Positions 51,851-61,060 are shown, counted from the first letter of the stretch. The stretch: 64,000 bases of DNA from CAZENU01 sp965117035 (GCA_965117035.1 OZ220748.1:1364001-1428000); one strand, 5' to 3'. The notes: generated by a model from the sequence alone, not told the origin. Numbers and translations are program-made.

Positions 51851-53434
51851 ATGAAGAAGAAGCATCTACAGCCGCTAACGCCGGCGGCGCTCTACGCCAG
51901 GGTGTCCAGCGACCGGCAGGACGTGGACCTGTCCGTGTCCGCCCAGCTACGTGCGCTCAAGGAGTACGCGAAGGCCAACGGCTTCTCCGTGGCCCGCGAG
52001 TACGTGGACGAGGCCGAGAGCGGCCGAGTCGCCGACCGGCCCCAGTTCAGGGAGATGATCGAGGAGGGCAGCAAGCCGAAGGCTCCCTTCGAGGTCATCC
52101 TCGTATGGAAGTTTTCGAGGTTCACCCGCAAGCGGGAGCACGCCGTGGCGTTCAAGGCCCAGCTTCGGCGCAAGGGCATCCGCGTGGTGTCCATCACCGA
52201 GCAGGCCGAGGACAACGCCACCGGCAGGCTCCTTGAGGGCATCATCGAGAGCGTGGATGAATACTACAGCGAGAATTTGGCGCAGGAGGTCGTCCGGGGG
52301 ATGAGAGAGGCCGCGTCGAGAGGCTTCTTCCTCGCATCCAACGCCCCCTTCGGCTACCGGAAGATCAAGGTGCAGGACGGCCCCAAGGAGCGCCCCTCGC
52401 TTGAGGTTGACCCGGCCACGGCCCCGGTAGTGAAGGAGATATTCGAGAAGTCCCTGAGGGGCAGCGGCCTCAAGGAGCTGTGCAAGGAGCTGAACGACCG
52501 GGGCATCACCAACAGGGGCAAGCGCTGGTACAAGGGCGGTCTCCACTACGTGCTGAGGAACGAGGCGTACACCGGAACTGCCGTTTGGGGCAAGACCAGC
52601 AAGGCTGGGGAGGCTCCGGATCCCGTGAGGGTAGAAGGAGCGTGGCCCGCGCTGGTGTCGAGGGAGCTGTTCGACGAGGTGCAGCAGGCGATGAGCGAGC
52701 GCGCCCCGAAGGTGCAGAGGCCCGGTAGAGTGGGGAGTAAGTACCTCCTGAGCGGGCTGCTCAAGTGCGGCGTGTGCGGCAGGCCCTACTCGGCCCAGGG
52801 AGCCAAGAGCGGACAGTTCGCCTACTACATCTGCGGAACCCTGTTCAGGGAGGGAGCGGGGACGTGCAGCGCCGGCTACCTGAACGCCCCGAAGCTGGAG
52901 ACCTTCGTGGTGGAGAAGATACGGGAGCGGATTCTGAACGAGGAGACCATAGTGGCCCTGGTGCAGCTTGTGGCCGAGGAGATCGACGCCATGGCCGGAG
53001 AGCTTGCCGGCAGGCTGGAGGTCGTCGAGGCTGAGCTATCCGACGTGAGGAAGCGGCTTGAGAAGCTCTACGAGGCCATCGAGACGAGCGAGTTGACCCT
53101 TGAGGTCCTGTCGCCCCGGATCATGTCTCTGAGGCACCGTGAGGAGCAGTTGGAGGCTGCGAGGGACGACGCCGAGACCCAGCTTGAGCAGCGCCGGGTG
53201 GAGCTTCCGAACACCGAGGAGATAGCCCGGTACGTGGCGGACTTCCGGGAGTTTCTGAAGGACGGGACGATACCGGAGAAGAAGGTGCTCATCCGCAACT
53301 TCGTGGAGGCCATCGAGGTGGAAGGAGACGAGGCGACGCTGACGTACACGGTCCCCATGCCGAGCGACGGTGCGATGTCGGAATCGGCCTCGGTTCTTGA
53401 TTTTGTCAAGTCCAGCCCACCAGTTCCGGGCTGA
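51851..53434 (+). CDS. Large serine recombinase (site-specific integrase)
   Basis: A 527-residue integrase. The catalytic domain has YARVSSDRQ with nucleophile Ser19, followed by LVWKFSRFTRKREH. The recombinase domain (about 160-260) has FGYRK, then LCKELNDRGI and LRNEAYTGTAVWG. The zinc ribbon starts at LLKCGVCGRPYS with later Cys in YYICG and GTCSAG. A coiled coil (about 375-440) controls direction in this family. The 3' end includes the candidate attachment arm 53392-53410. It is the likely mover of the island. Confidence 0.94.
   Translation: MKKKHLQPLTPAALYARVSSDRQDVDLSVSAQLRALKEYAKANGFSVAREYVDEAESGRVADRPQFREMIEEGSKPKAPFEVILVWKFSRFTRKREHAVAFKAQLRRKGIRVVSITEQAEDNATGRLLEGIIESVDEYYSENLAQEVVRGMREAASRGFFLASNAPFGYRKIKVQDGPKERPSLEVDPATAPVVKEIFEKSLRGSGLKELCKELNDRGITNRGKRWYKGGLHYVLRNEAYTGTAVWGKTSKAGEAPDPVRVEGAWPALVSRELFDEVQQAMSERAPKVQRPGRVGSKYLLSGLLKCGVCGRPYSAQGAKSGQFAYYICGTLFREGAGTCSAGYLNAPKLETFVVEKIRERILNEETIVALVQLVAEEIDAMAGELAGRLEVVEAELSDVRKRLEKLYEAIETSELTLEVLSPRIMSLRHREEQLEAARDDAETQLEQRRVELPNTEEIARYVADFREFLKDGTIPEKKVLIRNFVEAIEVEGDEATLTYTVPMPSDGAMSESASVLDFVKSSPPVPG
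53392..53410 (-). repeat. Candidate attachment-site arm in the recombinase 3' end
   Basis: The plus strand reads GGTTCTTGATTTTGTCAAG. Its complement matches 30706-30724 beside tRNA-Ile at 18 of 19 positions. It encodes the residues VLDFVK near the recombinase C-terminus. The next bases, AGTCCAGCCCACCAG, resemble the tRNA 3' end (AGTCCAGGCTGGCCCACCA) minus five bases. Confidence 0.5.
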
Positions 53435-53483
53435 CAGAAGGTGTACACAATTCCGGGACTGTTGCAAACCCTGCCGCCGCGGG

Positions 53484-53506
53484 CGGCGTTCATGGACTGA
53501 ACGCCG
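53484..53506. promoter_or_regulatory. Hairpin upstream of the MFS gene
   Basis: A perfect 9-bp stem, CGGCGTTCA-TGGAC-TGAACGCCG, sits 16 bases before the MFS start. A second stem GCCGCC-GCG-GGCGGC (53473-53487) overlaps its left side. They could compete as alternative structures, terminate island transcription, or be an operator. Confidence 0.45.
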
Positions 53507-53521
53507 GTCAGGCGGTTTGAC

Positions 53522-54790
53522 ATGAGCGCAGGGCGCAGGCCTTTCTGGATGGTGTACGCGGTATCCCCAACTGCCGCGGTCATCATGGGCGACTCCCTGA
53601 TGTACGTTGTGCTGCCGGTCGCGGCAGTCGATTTTGGGATCCATCAGCACTTCGGACTTGGCGCGGCGTTCTGGATTGGGCTTGCGCTCAGCATCAATCG
53701 CTTTGTTCGCCTGGTCAGCAACGCCCTCGCCGCATCTGTGTATCAGCGGTTTGGCGTACGCTGGCCTTTCGTTGTCTCAGTTGCCGCAGGCGCTCTGACC
53801 ACATTTGCATACGGCTTTGGAAGTGGTCTCGTGTCGCTGCTGGTCGCCCGAGCCGTCTGGGGCGTCTCCTACTCCCATATGCGTTTGGCCGCACTCCTGA
53901 CGGCGTTTGAGGTCGGTACGTCCACAATGCGAGGCAGGCTGGTTGGGTTCTTCAATTCCGGCCAGCGCCTCGGCAGCCTGATCGCGGTCACCGGCGGCGC
54001 TCTGCTGTTCCAACTCACGACGAGAGAGGTAACCTTCGCGGCTCTAGCGGGCTTCGGACTGGTTGGAATGCTGATCGCCACTCGAGTTCCTGATCTCAAA
54101 CCGGAGCGCATACGACCATCCGGTGGAGGCCTGCGGAGCCGACTGAACCTCTGGGATCTCACGGTATCCAGACTGCCCGAATCCGGGCGCGGGCTAAGGC
54201 TTCCCCTCCTCTCCATCAGCTTGATGCGGTTTTCGACATCGTTTGCGGCAAATGGCCTCGCCATTGCGACGGTGGCGCCATACCTGGCCGAATTCGCTGA
54301 CGACAACGAAAAGGTACTGGGAGGGTCGCTTGCCGTGGTGACGCTTGCCGGTTTGCTGGTCGGGTTCAGGTGGTTTTCGGACCTTGGTCTTGGCGTCCCG
54401 CTTGGCCACCTGTCGGACCGCATTGGCAGGCGCACGTCCATCGGCTACGGGATGATCGCGATGTTCACCGTGCTGGCCCTTATCGGCACCCTCGACTCCC
54501 TGCTGGGCGTTATCGCCGGGATACCGCTTCTGTTCATGGCGGCCGTTGGAGTGAACACGGCGCTGGATGCGGCCATAGGCGAAACCTCACCCGATTCAGC
54601 CCGCGCCGCTGTATTGGGCAGATACTCGACCTGGCTGGATCTGGGAGCGGCGTTGGGCCCGTTCACGGGATTCCTCATCGCTGACCGGATTGGTTTCCAG
54701 GGTGGGTTCCTGGTCGCAGCCGCACTCGTGGCGGGCGCCTGGACGCTATACAGGGTCGCAGGCAACCCGTTTCCACAAAAGGCCGGATAG
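53522..54790 (+). CDS. Major facilitator superfamily permease
   Basis: A 422-residue membrane protein with about 12 hydrophobic helices. MFS traits are the loop-2/3 basic motif in VYQRFGVRWPF and, in the second half, LGHLSDRIGRRTSIGYG. The middle has a soluble loop (residues about 200-225). Substrate is unknown; drug-efflux-type relatives are common. It is the first gene outside the island on the right. Confidence 0.85.
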   Translation: MSAGRRPFWMVYAVSPTAAVIMGDSLMYVVLPVAAVDFGIHQHFGLGAAFWIGLALSINRFVRLVSNALAASVYQRFGVRWPFVVSVAAGALTTFAYGFGSGLVSLLVARAVWGVSYSHMRLAALLTAFEVGTSTMRGRLVGFFNSGQRLGSLIAVTGGALLFQLTTREVTFAALAGFGLVGMLIATRVPDLKPERIRPSGGGLRSRLNLWDLTVSRLPESGRGLRLPLLSISLMRFSTSFAANGLAIATVAPYLAEFADDNEKVLGGSLAVVTLAGLLVGFRWFSDLGLGVPLGHLSDRIGRRTSIGYGMIAMFTVLALIGTLDSLLGVIAGIPLLFMAAVGVNTALDAAIGETSPDSARAAVLGRYSTWLDLGAALGPFTGFLIADRIGFQGGFLVAAALVAGAWTLYRVAGNPFPQKAG

Positions 54791-55033
54791 ACGAACCGAT
54801 GAAGATTCTGTCCAATTCGGGAGCTCGTCTGGCTTTTTCCGTGCCCTGTCTTGCGAGAGAGATCGGAACGGTTATCCGACCACTGGGAGACTCCAGCCAC
54901 TTCTCGAATACGGTGCTATCTGCCGTCCCATCACGCCCACTCCTGTTGACGCATAGCCGGCCCTGGACTATCTTTGCCGCCGGACCTGGGTTGCGCCAAC
55001 AGCACGAAACGGCGCGGCCCGGAGAGGAACGAC

Positions 55034-55594
55034 ATGCGGCAGAGGGCAACGGCACTGGGGGCAATGCTGACGCTGTCCCTCGCATTGGCCGCGTGCGGCG
55101 GATCGGCCGAGCAATCGACCGGCGGCGAGGCCGTCGAGCCTACCGCGCCCGCGCAGGCAGTCCCCGCCACCGCCCAGGTCGAGCCGGCGCCCACGCAGGC
55201 GCCCGCTGACACTCCCCAGACCACGCCCACTCCGGCCGGGGATGCGTCCGGGCAGGCCGCCGCGGACGACCCAACGAAGACGGCGGAATACCTCCGCGAC
55301 AGGACCATGCGGCTGTGGGAGGTCTACAACACGCACGACCTCGACGCGCTCAAGGCCTTCTACGAGGAGAGCTACTGGAGCGAGAAAGAGGAAGAGATCC
55401 GGTCGGACATGCAGCCGTTCAAGCTCTTTGGCGTATCCATCGAAGCGGAGGAGACGTCGCCGCCCACGGAAGTCTCCCCCGGCAAGTGGGAGACCAAGCA
55501 CGTCGGACGCTTCCCCCTGGGTTCGGTGAACATGGTGTTCGTCTACGAGGAATTCGGGGGAGAGTGGCTGCTCACCTACGCGGAGGCCGAGTAG
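55034..55594 (+). CDS. Secreted lipoprotein, possible SnoaL/NTF2-like domain
   Basis: A 186-residue protein; the ATG at 55034 follows GGAGAGGAACGAC. The lipobox is ALAACG (Cys about 21). A Pro/Ala/Thr linker covers residues 30-72. The mature domain (RDRTMRLWEVYNTHDLDALKAFYEESYW, in segments) has the helix pattern of NTF2-like proteins, followed by beta strands to the end. No catalytic residues can be named. It stands alone. Confidence 0.7.
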   Translation: MRQRATALGAMLTLSLALAACGGSAEQSTGGEAVEPTAPAQAVPATAQVEPAPTQAPADTPQTTPTPAGDASGQAAADDPTKTAEYLRDRTMRLWEVYNTHDLDALKAFYEESYWSEKEEEIRSDMQPFKLFGVSIEAEETSPPTEVSPGKWETKHVGRFPLGSVNMVFVYEEFGGEWLLTYAEAE

Positions 55595-55712
55595 CTCGGG
55601 GCAGGCGCTCCGGTATCGCTTCCACGGGAGAGACAGGAATGGCTGCGCGAGCGGTCGCGTGCCGCCCCGCCTGTCCGGCTGCGGGACCGGCTCGGCGGCG
55701 GGAGGGCCGCGC

Positions 55713-56540
55713 TCAGTAGACGCCGCCCGCCGGGTCGATGATCCGCACCTGGAGGGCGTAGACCTCCAGGGCATCACGCGCCGCGAGCATCGCCCGAAGC
55801 GCCCCGCCGGGCGATCCGCAACCCCGGTCCTCCACGATGGCGACGAGCCTCGCGCCCACTCCCGCGGCGTCCGGCGCCCGCTCCGCGTACAAGGCTGCGA
55901 TGGGCTCCCAGCGCTCCGCGCCCAGGTCCCTGGACAGCTCGCAGTAGCGGATGGCCCACGTCGCGAACCAGGCCGTGCCGGGCTCCGGGACGGGGCTGGA
56001 CGCCAGGCCGCGCGAGGCCCCTCCGGCCGTGCGGTCCAGGATGTTGTCGTTCCTGAACCCGAGCGGGCCCAGTATCTCGGACAGCGCGGCGTGGTCGATC
56101 ATCTCCCGCAGATCGCCGGCCACTCTAGCCCATTCGGAGCCCGGTGGGACGTCGCCGCCGGGCGCCGCCACGGGATAGTCGCGGGCGCGCAGCAGCAGGT
56201 GGGTGAGCTCGTGGGCCACGTGATATGCGAGGTCGTCGTCGGGCAGGCCGGCCCAGGGCGGCTCGTCCGGGGCGCTGCGGTCCGCGCCCAGGTCGCCGAA
56301 GATCGCGCTGTGGCCCTCCTCGAGGTGCTCGACGGACGCTGGAATCTCCGGCCCGTACCGCCCCCAGAAGTCGTCGAACGGGTCCACCAGCTTGCGGCCG
56401 AGTACGTCCATGCGCCTGCCCTCACGTTTCGCCGCCAATCTTGCCTCCAGGGCGGCGCTTGCGCAACTCCCCGGGAATGGCGGCATCTCGTCCGGCCGTC
56501 GTTTGACGAAGGCGTGGCCCTCGGCTAGAGTCCGGCCCAC
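55713..56540 (-). CDS. Hypothetical protein with an HExxH motif
   Basis: Up to 275 residues; starts at 56540, 56486 or 56411 are all possible. The middle contains YHVAHELTHLLLRARDYP, a zinc-peptidase-like HELTH, and an acidic surrounding. No signal peptide or membrane segment is clear. A third ligand cannot be fixed, so protease activity is only suggested. It is divergent from the acyltransferase gene 24 bases away. Confidence 0.6.
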   Translation of the reverse strand: MGRTLAEGHAFVKRRPDEMPPFPGSCASAALEARLAAKREGRRMDVLGRKLVDPFDDFWGRYGPEIPASVEHLEEGHSAIFGDLGADRSAPDEPPWAGLPDDDLAYHVAHELTHLLLRARDYPVAAPGGDVPPGSEWARVAGDLREMIDHAALSEILGPLGFRNDNILDRTAGGASRGLASSPVPEPGTAWFATWAIRYCELSRDLGAERWEPIAALYAERAPDAAGVGARLVAIVEDRGCGSPGGALRAMLAARDALEVYALQVRIIDPAGGVY

Positions 56541-56564
56541 GTCATCACCCGACAGGGGGCCGAC

Positions 56565-57266
56565 ATGTCATCTGCTCACGAGACCTACGACAACGCGATC
56601 ATCGGCAGCAACGCGCAGATCGACCCGGACGTGGTGGTCGGCTACCGGTACCATCCGGAGTGCGGCCCCACCCGGATCGGCGACAACTGCATCCTGCACA
56701 AGGGCACGATCATCTATGGCGACGTGACGATCGGGGACCACTTTCACACCGTCCACCACGCGGTGATTCGGGCGATGGTGAAGATCGGCGACTTCTGCAC
56801 CCTGCTCAACCACTCCACCATCGAGGGCGTGGTCAGGATGGGGGACGGCGTCCGCATCATGTCCAACGTCTACATCCCGTCGCGCACGTGGTTCGGCGAC
56901 AACGTGTTCGTCGGACCGGGCGTGACGTTCCTGAACGACCGGTACCCGGGCCGGCGCGAGCCAATGCCGACGCCGCGCGGCGCGACCGTCCACGACGATG
57001 TGATGATCGGCGGCGGATGCACCATTCTGCCCGGGGTGACCATCGGGGAGCGGAGCTTCATCGCCGCCGGCGCGGTGGTGAACAAGGACGTGCCGCCGAA
57101 CAGCTTCGTCGTCGGCGTGCCCGGCCGCGTATCCCCGCTCCCGGAGCACCTCGACATGCCCAACAACCGCCTTCTCACGCGCCAGACCAGCGAGTTCTGG
57201 AACGCCCGGAGCGACTACGTCGGCGAGTCGATCTGGCCCGACTACTGGCCCGAGAGGTGGGCCTAG
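56565..57266 (+). CDS. Hexapeptide-repeat acyltransferase
   Basis: A 233-residue left-handed beta-helix protein of the acetyltransferase type used for sugar nucleotides and similar acceptors. Hexapeptide repeats run from about 8 to 100 (IGSNAQIDPDVVVG, IGDNCILHKGTIIYGDVTIG) and resume at 145-175 (VMIGGGCTILPGVTIGERS), with the usual close GVPGRV. A loop with FLNDRYPGR lies between. Start follows a G-rich ribosome-binding site. The acceptor is unknown. Confidence 0.88.
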   Translation: MSSAHETYDNAIIGSNAQIDPDVVVGYRYHPECGPTRIGDNCILHKGTIIYGDVTIGDHFHTVHHAVIRAMVKIGDFCTLLNHSTIEGVVRMGDGVRIMSNVYIPSRTWFGDNVFVGPGVTFLNDRYPGRREPMPTPRGATVHDDVMIGGGCTILPGVTIGERSFIAAGAVVNKDVPPNSFVVGVPGRVSPLPEHLDMPNNRLLTRQTSEFWNARSDYVGESIWPDYWPERWA

Positions 57267-57457
57267 CTTCCAGCGCTCGTCGGGCGCGCTCCATCCGGTG
57301 TTGGGCGGAGCTGTCGCGACCCGGTTGTTCGGGCGGGAAGGCCGTCCGCCCGTGGTACAATGGATGTCCACTTACCGGTCCCGCGGAGCGGTCGCGGACA
57401 ACGGACCATCATGCTGTTGCAATCCGCCAGGGCCGCGAAGACGACAGGAGACCAGGA

Positions 57458-59488
57458 ATGACGACGGCGTCGGGAACGGACGCGCCTGCCCGGCCGCTCA
57501 GCCTGACCGAGGAGTTCATCCTGTTGCTCCTCAACGAGGAGACGGGCTACTTTCACCAGGTGCCCGGCTGGGATCTGAACTGCGCCGTCGTCGGCGCGGT
57601 GCTCTCCGACCTCTCGCTCCTGGATCGCATCGACACCGACCTGGAGTCCCTGTTCGTCGTGTCTTCCAGCGCGACGGGCGACGCAGTTCTCGACCCGGTG
57701 CTGGAGGAGATCTCGGCCGACCCGGTCAAGAGGAGCGTGCAGTACTGGATCGAGCGGCTCGCGCACCGCGGGGAGTCGATCGTCGACTCCACCCTGGCCC
57801 GACTGGTCGCCATGAAGGTCCTCCAGTGGCACGACGGCGACTTCTACACGCTGGCTCGCGGGGGCGCCCGCATGGGGACGAGCGGCGGCACTTCGGAAGC
57901 CTCGCCCACCCAGTTCATCAAGACGCGGATCGCCGGCGAAATCTTCGACAACGAGATTCCCGACTCGAGGGACGTCTTCATCGTCTGCCTTGTCAACACG
58001 TGCGATGTCCTGCGGTTCATCTACCAGCTGGACGACGAGGCGGAGAAGCGCATCGAGTTCATCTGCAACATGTACCCGATCGGCCGGGCCATCGCTGAGG
58101 CGGTTACCAGCAATCTGACCGGTCCGCTGCTTCGACATTCCGCCCTGGCCAGGGACATTCCGACGGCCCCGCTGCGCAAGCTGCTGCTCAATCCGCATCT
58201 TCGCAAGGGCAATTTCCCGGCGGCCATTGCGGACATCGCGGAGGAGTACGGCCCCGTGTTCGAGATCCGCCCGCCATTCCGGGAGCCGCTGCTCTTCCTG
58301 GCTGGCGCCGAGACGAACCGCTGGGTGCATCGAAACGGGCGCCTGCACCTGCGAGCCAGGGACTACCTCGACGACTTCGAGAAGATCTACGGAGCGGCCG
58401 GGGTGCTGCCCGCCCTCGACGGCGCGGACCACTTCCGGCTCCGCAAGGCCCTGCACGGGGCCTACTCCCGCAACAGGCTGGCAGGGCAGGTGGACGACGT
58501 CTACGATCGCGCGCGCAAGCACATGGCGGGGTGGGAGGTAGGCACCACCTACCAGGCGACGGAAATGAGCCGGCGAATGATCAACGATCAGATCTCGCCG
58601 CTCATGGTCGGGGTCGACAGCCAGGACGTTATCGACGACCTGCTGAAGCTCAAGGAACGGGCGCTCACCGTTCACGTCATGAAGCTGATGCCCAGGTTCA
58701 TGCTCAAGACGCCCGCCATGAGACGCCGCATGAAACTCCTCGATACGTTGCTCGAACGCATCGAGAGCGTGCACACGCCCGCCCAACGCGCCGGAAGACA
58801 CCGGAACCTCGTGGACGACTACCTGAGCCTGCACGCGAGCGATCCGCAGTTCATGCCCGAGTCCAACCTGCGATTCGCCTTCACCGTTGCGCTGGTGGCC
58901 AGCGCATACCTCGGCGACGGCTTCAGCTTTGCGCTGTACGCCATGGCGTCGCAGCCGGAGTACTACGCCCGTATCCAGGCGGAGGCCGACGCCCTGTTCG
59001 GCGATGGCGACCCGGATGCCCAGGACTTCAACCCGTCCAACATCGACGTGACGCACCGCTTCCTCATGGAGTGCCTGCGGATGTACCCGGTCGTTCCGAT
59101 ATCCATCCGGAACGTCATGAACTCGTGTGTAGTCGGCGACTACGTGCTGCCGGTGGGTTCGCGCGTGCACATCGCGCAGACGGCCTCGCACTTCATGAGC
59201 GACGTCTTCCCCGATCCCTTCAAATTCGACATCGACCGCTATCTGCCTCCACGCAACGAGCATCGCAGCCCCGGCTACGCCCCGTACGGGCTCGGCACCC
59301 ACACCTGTCTCGGCTCCCGGTGGATGGACCTGCAGCTCACCGTCAACGTGCTGATGGTCGCGCACTACTTCAATATCGAGGTGTCCCCGCCGGACTACGA
59401 GTTCCGGTTCAGCCCGCTGCCGTCGATGAAGCCGAGCAAGAAGCTGAGGTTCCGCATCGCCGAGCAGAGGCGGGAGTTCCCCGCCTGA
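57458..59488 (+). CDS. GPP34-cytochrome P450 fusion protein
   Basis: A 676-residue protein. Residues 14-220 look like a GPP34 (GOLPH3-type) lipid-binding domain: LSLTEEFILLLLNEETGYF, VVGAVLSDLSLLDRI and the late RIEFICNMYPIGRAIAEAV. Residues about 240-670 are a cytochrome P450: the ExxR in MECLRMYP, and the haem loop YGLGTHTCLGSRW with Cys near 617. The I-helix has AYLGDGFSF in place of the common AGxxT. ATG at 57458 follows CAGGAGACCAGGA. The fused lipid-binding part suggests a membrane-lipid substrate. Next to an FAD oxidoreductase. Confidence 0.88.
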   Translation: MTTASGTDAPARPLSLTEEFILLLLNEETGYFHQVPGWDLNCAVVGAVLSDLSLLDRIDTDLESLFVVSSSATGDAVLDPVLEEISADPVKRSVQYWIERLAHRGESIVDSTLARLVAMKVLQWHDGDFYTLARGGARMGTSGGTSEASPTQFIKTRIAGEIFDNEIPDSRDVFIVCLVNTCDVLRFIYQLDDEAEKRIEFICNMYPIGRAIAEAVTSNLTGPLLRHSALARDIPTAPLRKLLLNPHLRKGNFPAAIADIAEEYGPVFEIRPPFREPLLFLAGAETNRWVHRNGRLHLRARDYLDDFEKIYGAAGVLPALDGADHFRLRKALHGAYSRNRLAGQVDDVYDRARKHMAGWEVGTTYQATEMSRRMINDQISPLMVGVDSQDVIDDLLKLKERALTVHVMKLMPRFMLKTPAMRRRMKLLDTLLERIESVHTPAQRAGRHRNLVDDYLSLHASDPQFMPESNLRFAFTVALVASAYLGDGFSFALYAMASQPEYYARIQAEADALFGDGDPDAQDFNPSNIDVTHRFLMECLRMYPVVPISIRNVMNSCVVGDYVLPVGSRVHIAQTASHFMSDVFPDPFKFDIDRYLPPRNEHRSPGYAPYGLGTHTCLGSRWMDLQLTVNVLMVAHYFNIEVSPPDYEFRFSPLPSMKPSKKLRFRIAEQRREFPA

Positions 59489-59552
59489 CCCGTCTCCGGC
59501 CCACGCGGGCGTACGGAGGCAACGAGGTCATGGCGCCGGTGGCAAGCGGAAG

Positions 59553-60947
59553 ATGCGGCGACGCATAGCCATCGTCGGCGGGGGCATATCGGGGCTGGCC
59601 GCAGCGTGGGCGCTGAACCGCCACCCCGACCGGTTCGACTTCCGGCTGTTCGAGGCCCGGGGCCAGGTCGGCGGGAATGCGGTCACCGTAGACATGCCGC
59701 AGGACGACGGCGGCGCTATCCCGTTCGACATCTCGGTCACCGCCTGCATCCCGTCCGTCTACCGGCACATCCTGGTGCTGATGGAGCGGTTCGGCATCGA
59801 CCTGGTCGACACCACGTTCAGCTACAGCGTGAAGTACGGGAGCTGCCTCTACGCCCACGACCTCGAGTCCGACGTCCGGGACGAGCTGCGGTCCGAGATC
59901 GCCAAGTTCCAACGGCTGCTGCGGCGCCTGCACCGGTTCGGCTGGCTGAGCCGTTCCCGGTCGAAGCTGCTGAACGCCCTCAACCCGTTCAACTACGTCA
60001 GCATGGGGACGCTGCTGAACCTGGGCGGCTTCTCCGGCGACTTCCGGTACAAGGTGCTCAAGCCCATGTTCGTCAACTTCCTCATGGCGACTAACGTGTT
60101 CGACATGCCCGCGTCTCTCTTTGCCAGGTACCTCGAGTTCTTCGACATCGAGTCAGCCACGCCCATGCGGACCTGGGACCAGGGAACGCGGCGCGTCTAC
60201 GAGAACCTGACGGCCGGATTCAGGGACAAGATCTACCTGGACCGGCCGGTACGGAAGGTGTATCGGCAGAAGTCCGGAGTCCTCGTGGAAGACGAGAGCG
60301 GCGAGACGGAGACCTTCGACGACGTGGTCTTCGCGTGCAACGCGAACCAGACGCTGATGCTGCTCGACAGACCCACGCTGCTGGAGCGCTACATCCTCTC
60401 ATCGGTACGCTACGAGAGCGAGCTGCACAACCATGCCATCGTTCATTCGGACGCCTCGGTGCTGCCGGACAACGAGGCGAAGCCCCTCGCGACGCGGAGC
60501 AACCACATCGAGCAGTACGGCGCCAGGCCGGACAACTACGAGATCACCTACATAATGCACAACCAGCAGCCGTGGGCCGGCCGGTCGGACAAGCCCTGCC
60601 TGGTGACCTACAACCCCGTCAGCAGGATAGACGAGCAGAAGATCGTCGGCCGGTGGTGGTTCCAGCACGTCGTGCACGACGTGCGCCATATCGCGTGGCT
60701 CGTTCCCCTGTTCCGCTTCATCCAGGGCAGGCGGCGCACCTGGCACTGCGGCGCCCATACGCTGATCAACAGCCAGGAGACCTGCTTCGTCACCGGTCTC
60801 GCCGCGGCGAGGCAGATCGGCGCCGACTACCCCTTCGACGACCCCGAGGCGAGACGGACGTTCAACCACTACGGCAGCCTCATGTACGGCTGGCGCTTCA
60901 GGAAGGCGAAGAGACCGCGACGCCGGGCCGGAGGCCACGAGAGCTGA
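59553..60947 (+). CDS. FAD-dependent amine-oxidase/desaturase-like oxidoreductase
   Basis: A 464-residue flavoprotein with the dinucleotide motif RRIAIVGGGISGLAAAWAL (3-21) and FEARGQVGGNAVTV. The general layout (VFACNANQTLMLL, then GAHTLINSQETCFVTGLAAA) is that of NAD/FAD-binding proteins often found with cyclopropane-fatty-acid and lipid methyltransferase genes. It starts 65 bases after the P450, so both may act on one lipid substrate. Reaction is inferred as oxidation or desaturation. Confidence 0.85.
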   Translation: MRRRIAIVGGGISGLAAAWALNRHPDRFDFRLFEARGQVGGNAVTVDMPQDDGGAIPFDISVTACIPSVYRHILVLMERFGIDLVDTTFSYSVKYGSCLYAHDLESDVRDELRSEIAKFQRLLRRLHRFGWLSRSRSKLLNALNPFNYVSMGTLLNLGGFSGDFRYKVLKPMFVNFLMATNVFDMPASLFARYLEFFDIESATPMRTWDQGTRRVYENLTAGFRDKIYLDRPVRKVYRQKSGVLVEDESGETETFDDVVFACNANQTLMLLDRPTLLERYILSSVRYESELHNHAIVHSDASVLPDNEAKPLATRSNHIEQYGARPDNYEITYIMHNQQPWAGRSDKPCLVTYNPVSRIDEQKIVGRWWFQHVVHDVRHIAWLVPLFRFIQGRRRTWHCGAHTLINSQETCFVTGLAAARQIGADYPFDDPEARRTFNHYGSLMYGWRFRKAKRPRRRAGGHES

Positions 60948-61060
60948 TCGGCGGCGGGCGACCAGGCTCCCGCGCCGGGAGACCCTTGCGTAACTCCTCA
61001 GAATGGAGCCCGACAGGGCGGACATCCGTGGATTTCGTAGCTGAGCCCCCAACCCCCTGG

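Larger units (their letters stand above)
30704..53434. mobile_element. Defence island between tRNA-Ile and a large serine recombinase
   Basis: Genes here are restriction, effector and mobility functions that contrast with the housekeeping genes on both sides. Many stretches are visibly lower in GC (for example 30.7-34.8 kb and 47.3-51.8 kb). One end is the tRNA-Ile 3' end; the other is a serine recombinase pointing outward. A 19-bp near-perfect inverted repeat with a palindromic core occurs at 30706-30724 and 53392-53410. A replication-relaxation protein at 44160 supports a former plasmid or integrative element. The exact boundaries are inferred. Confidence 0.65.

Noticed and set aside
30704..53434. 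Island as a composite transposon because of inverted 19-bp ends
   Set aside because: The mobility gene is a serine recombinase and not a DDE transposase, so an attachment-site reading fits better than terminal inverted repeats.
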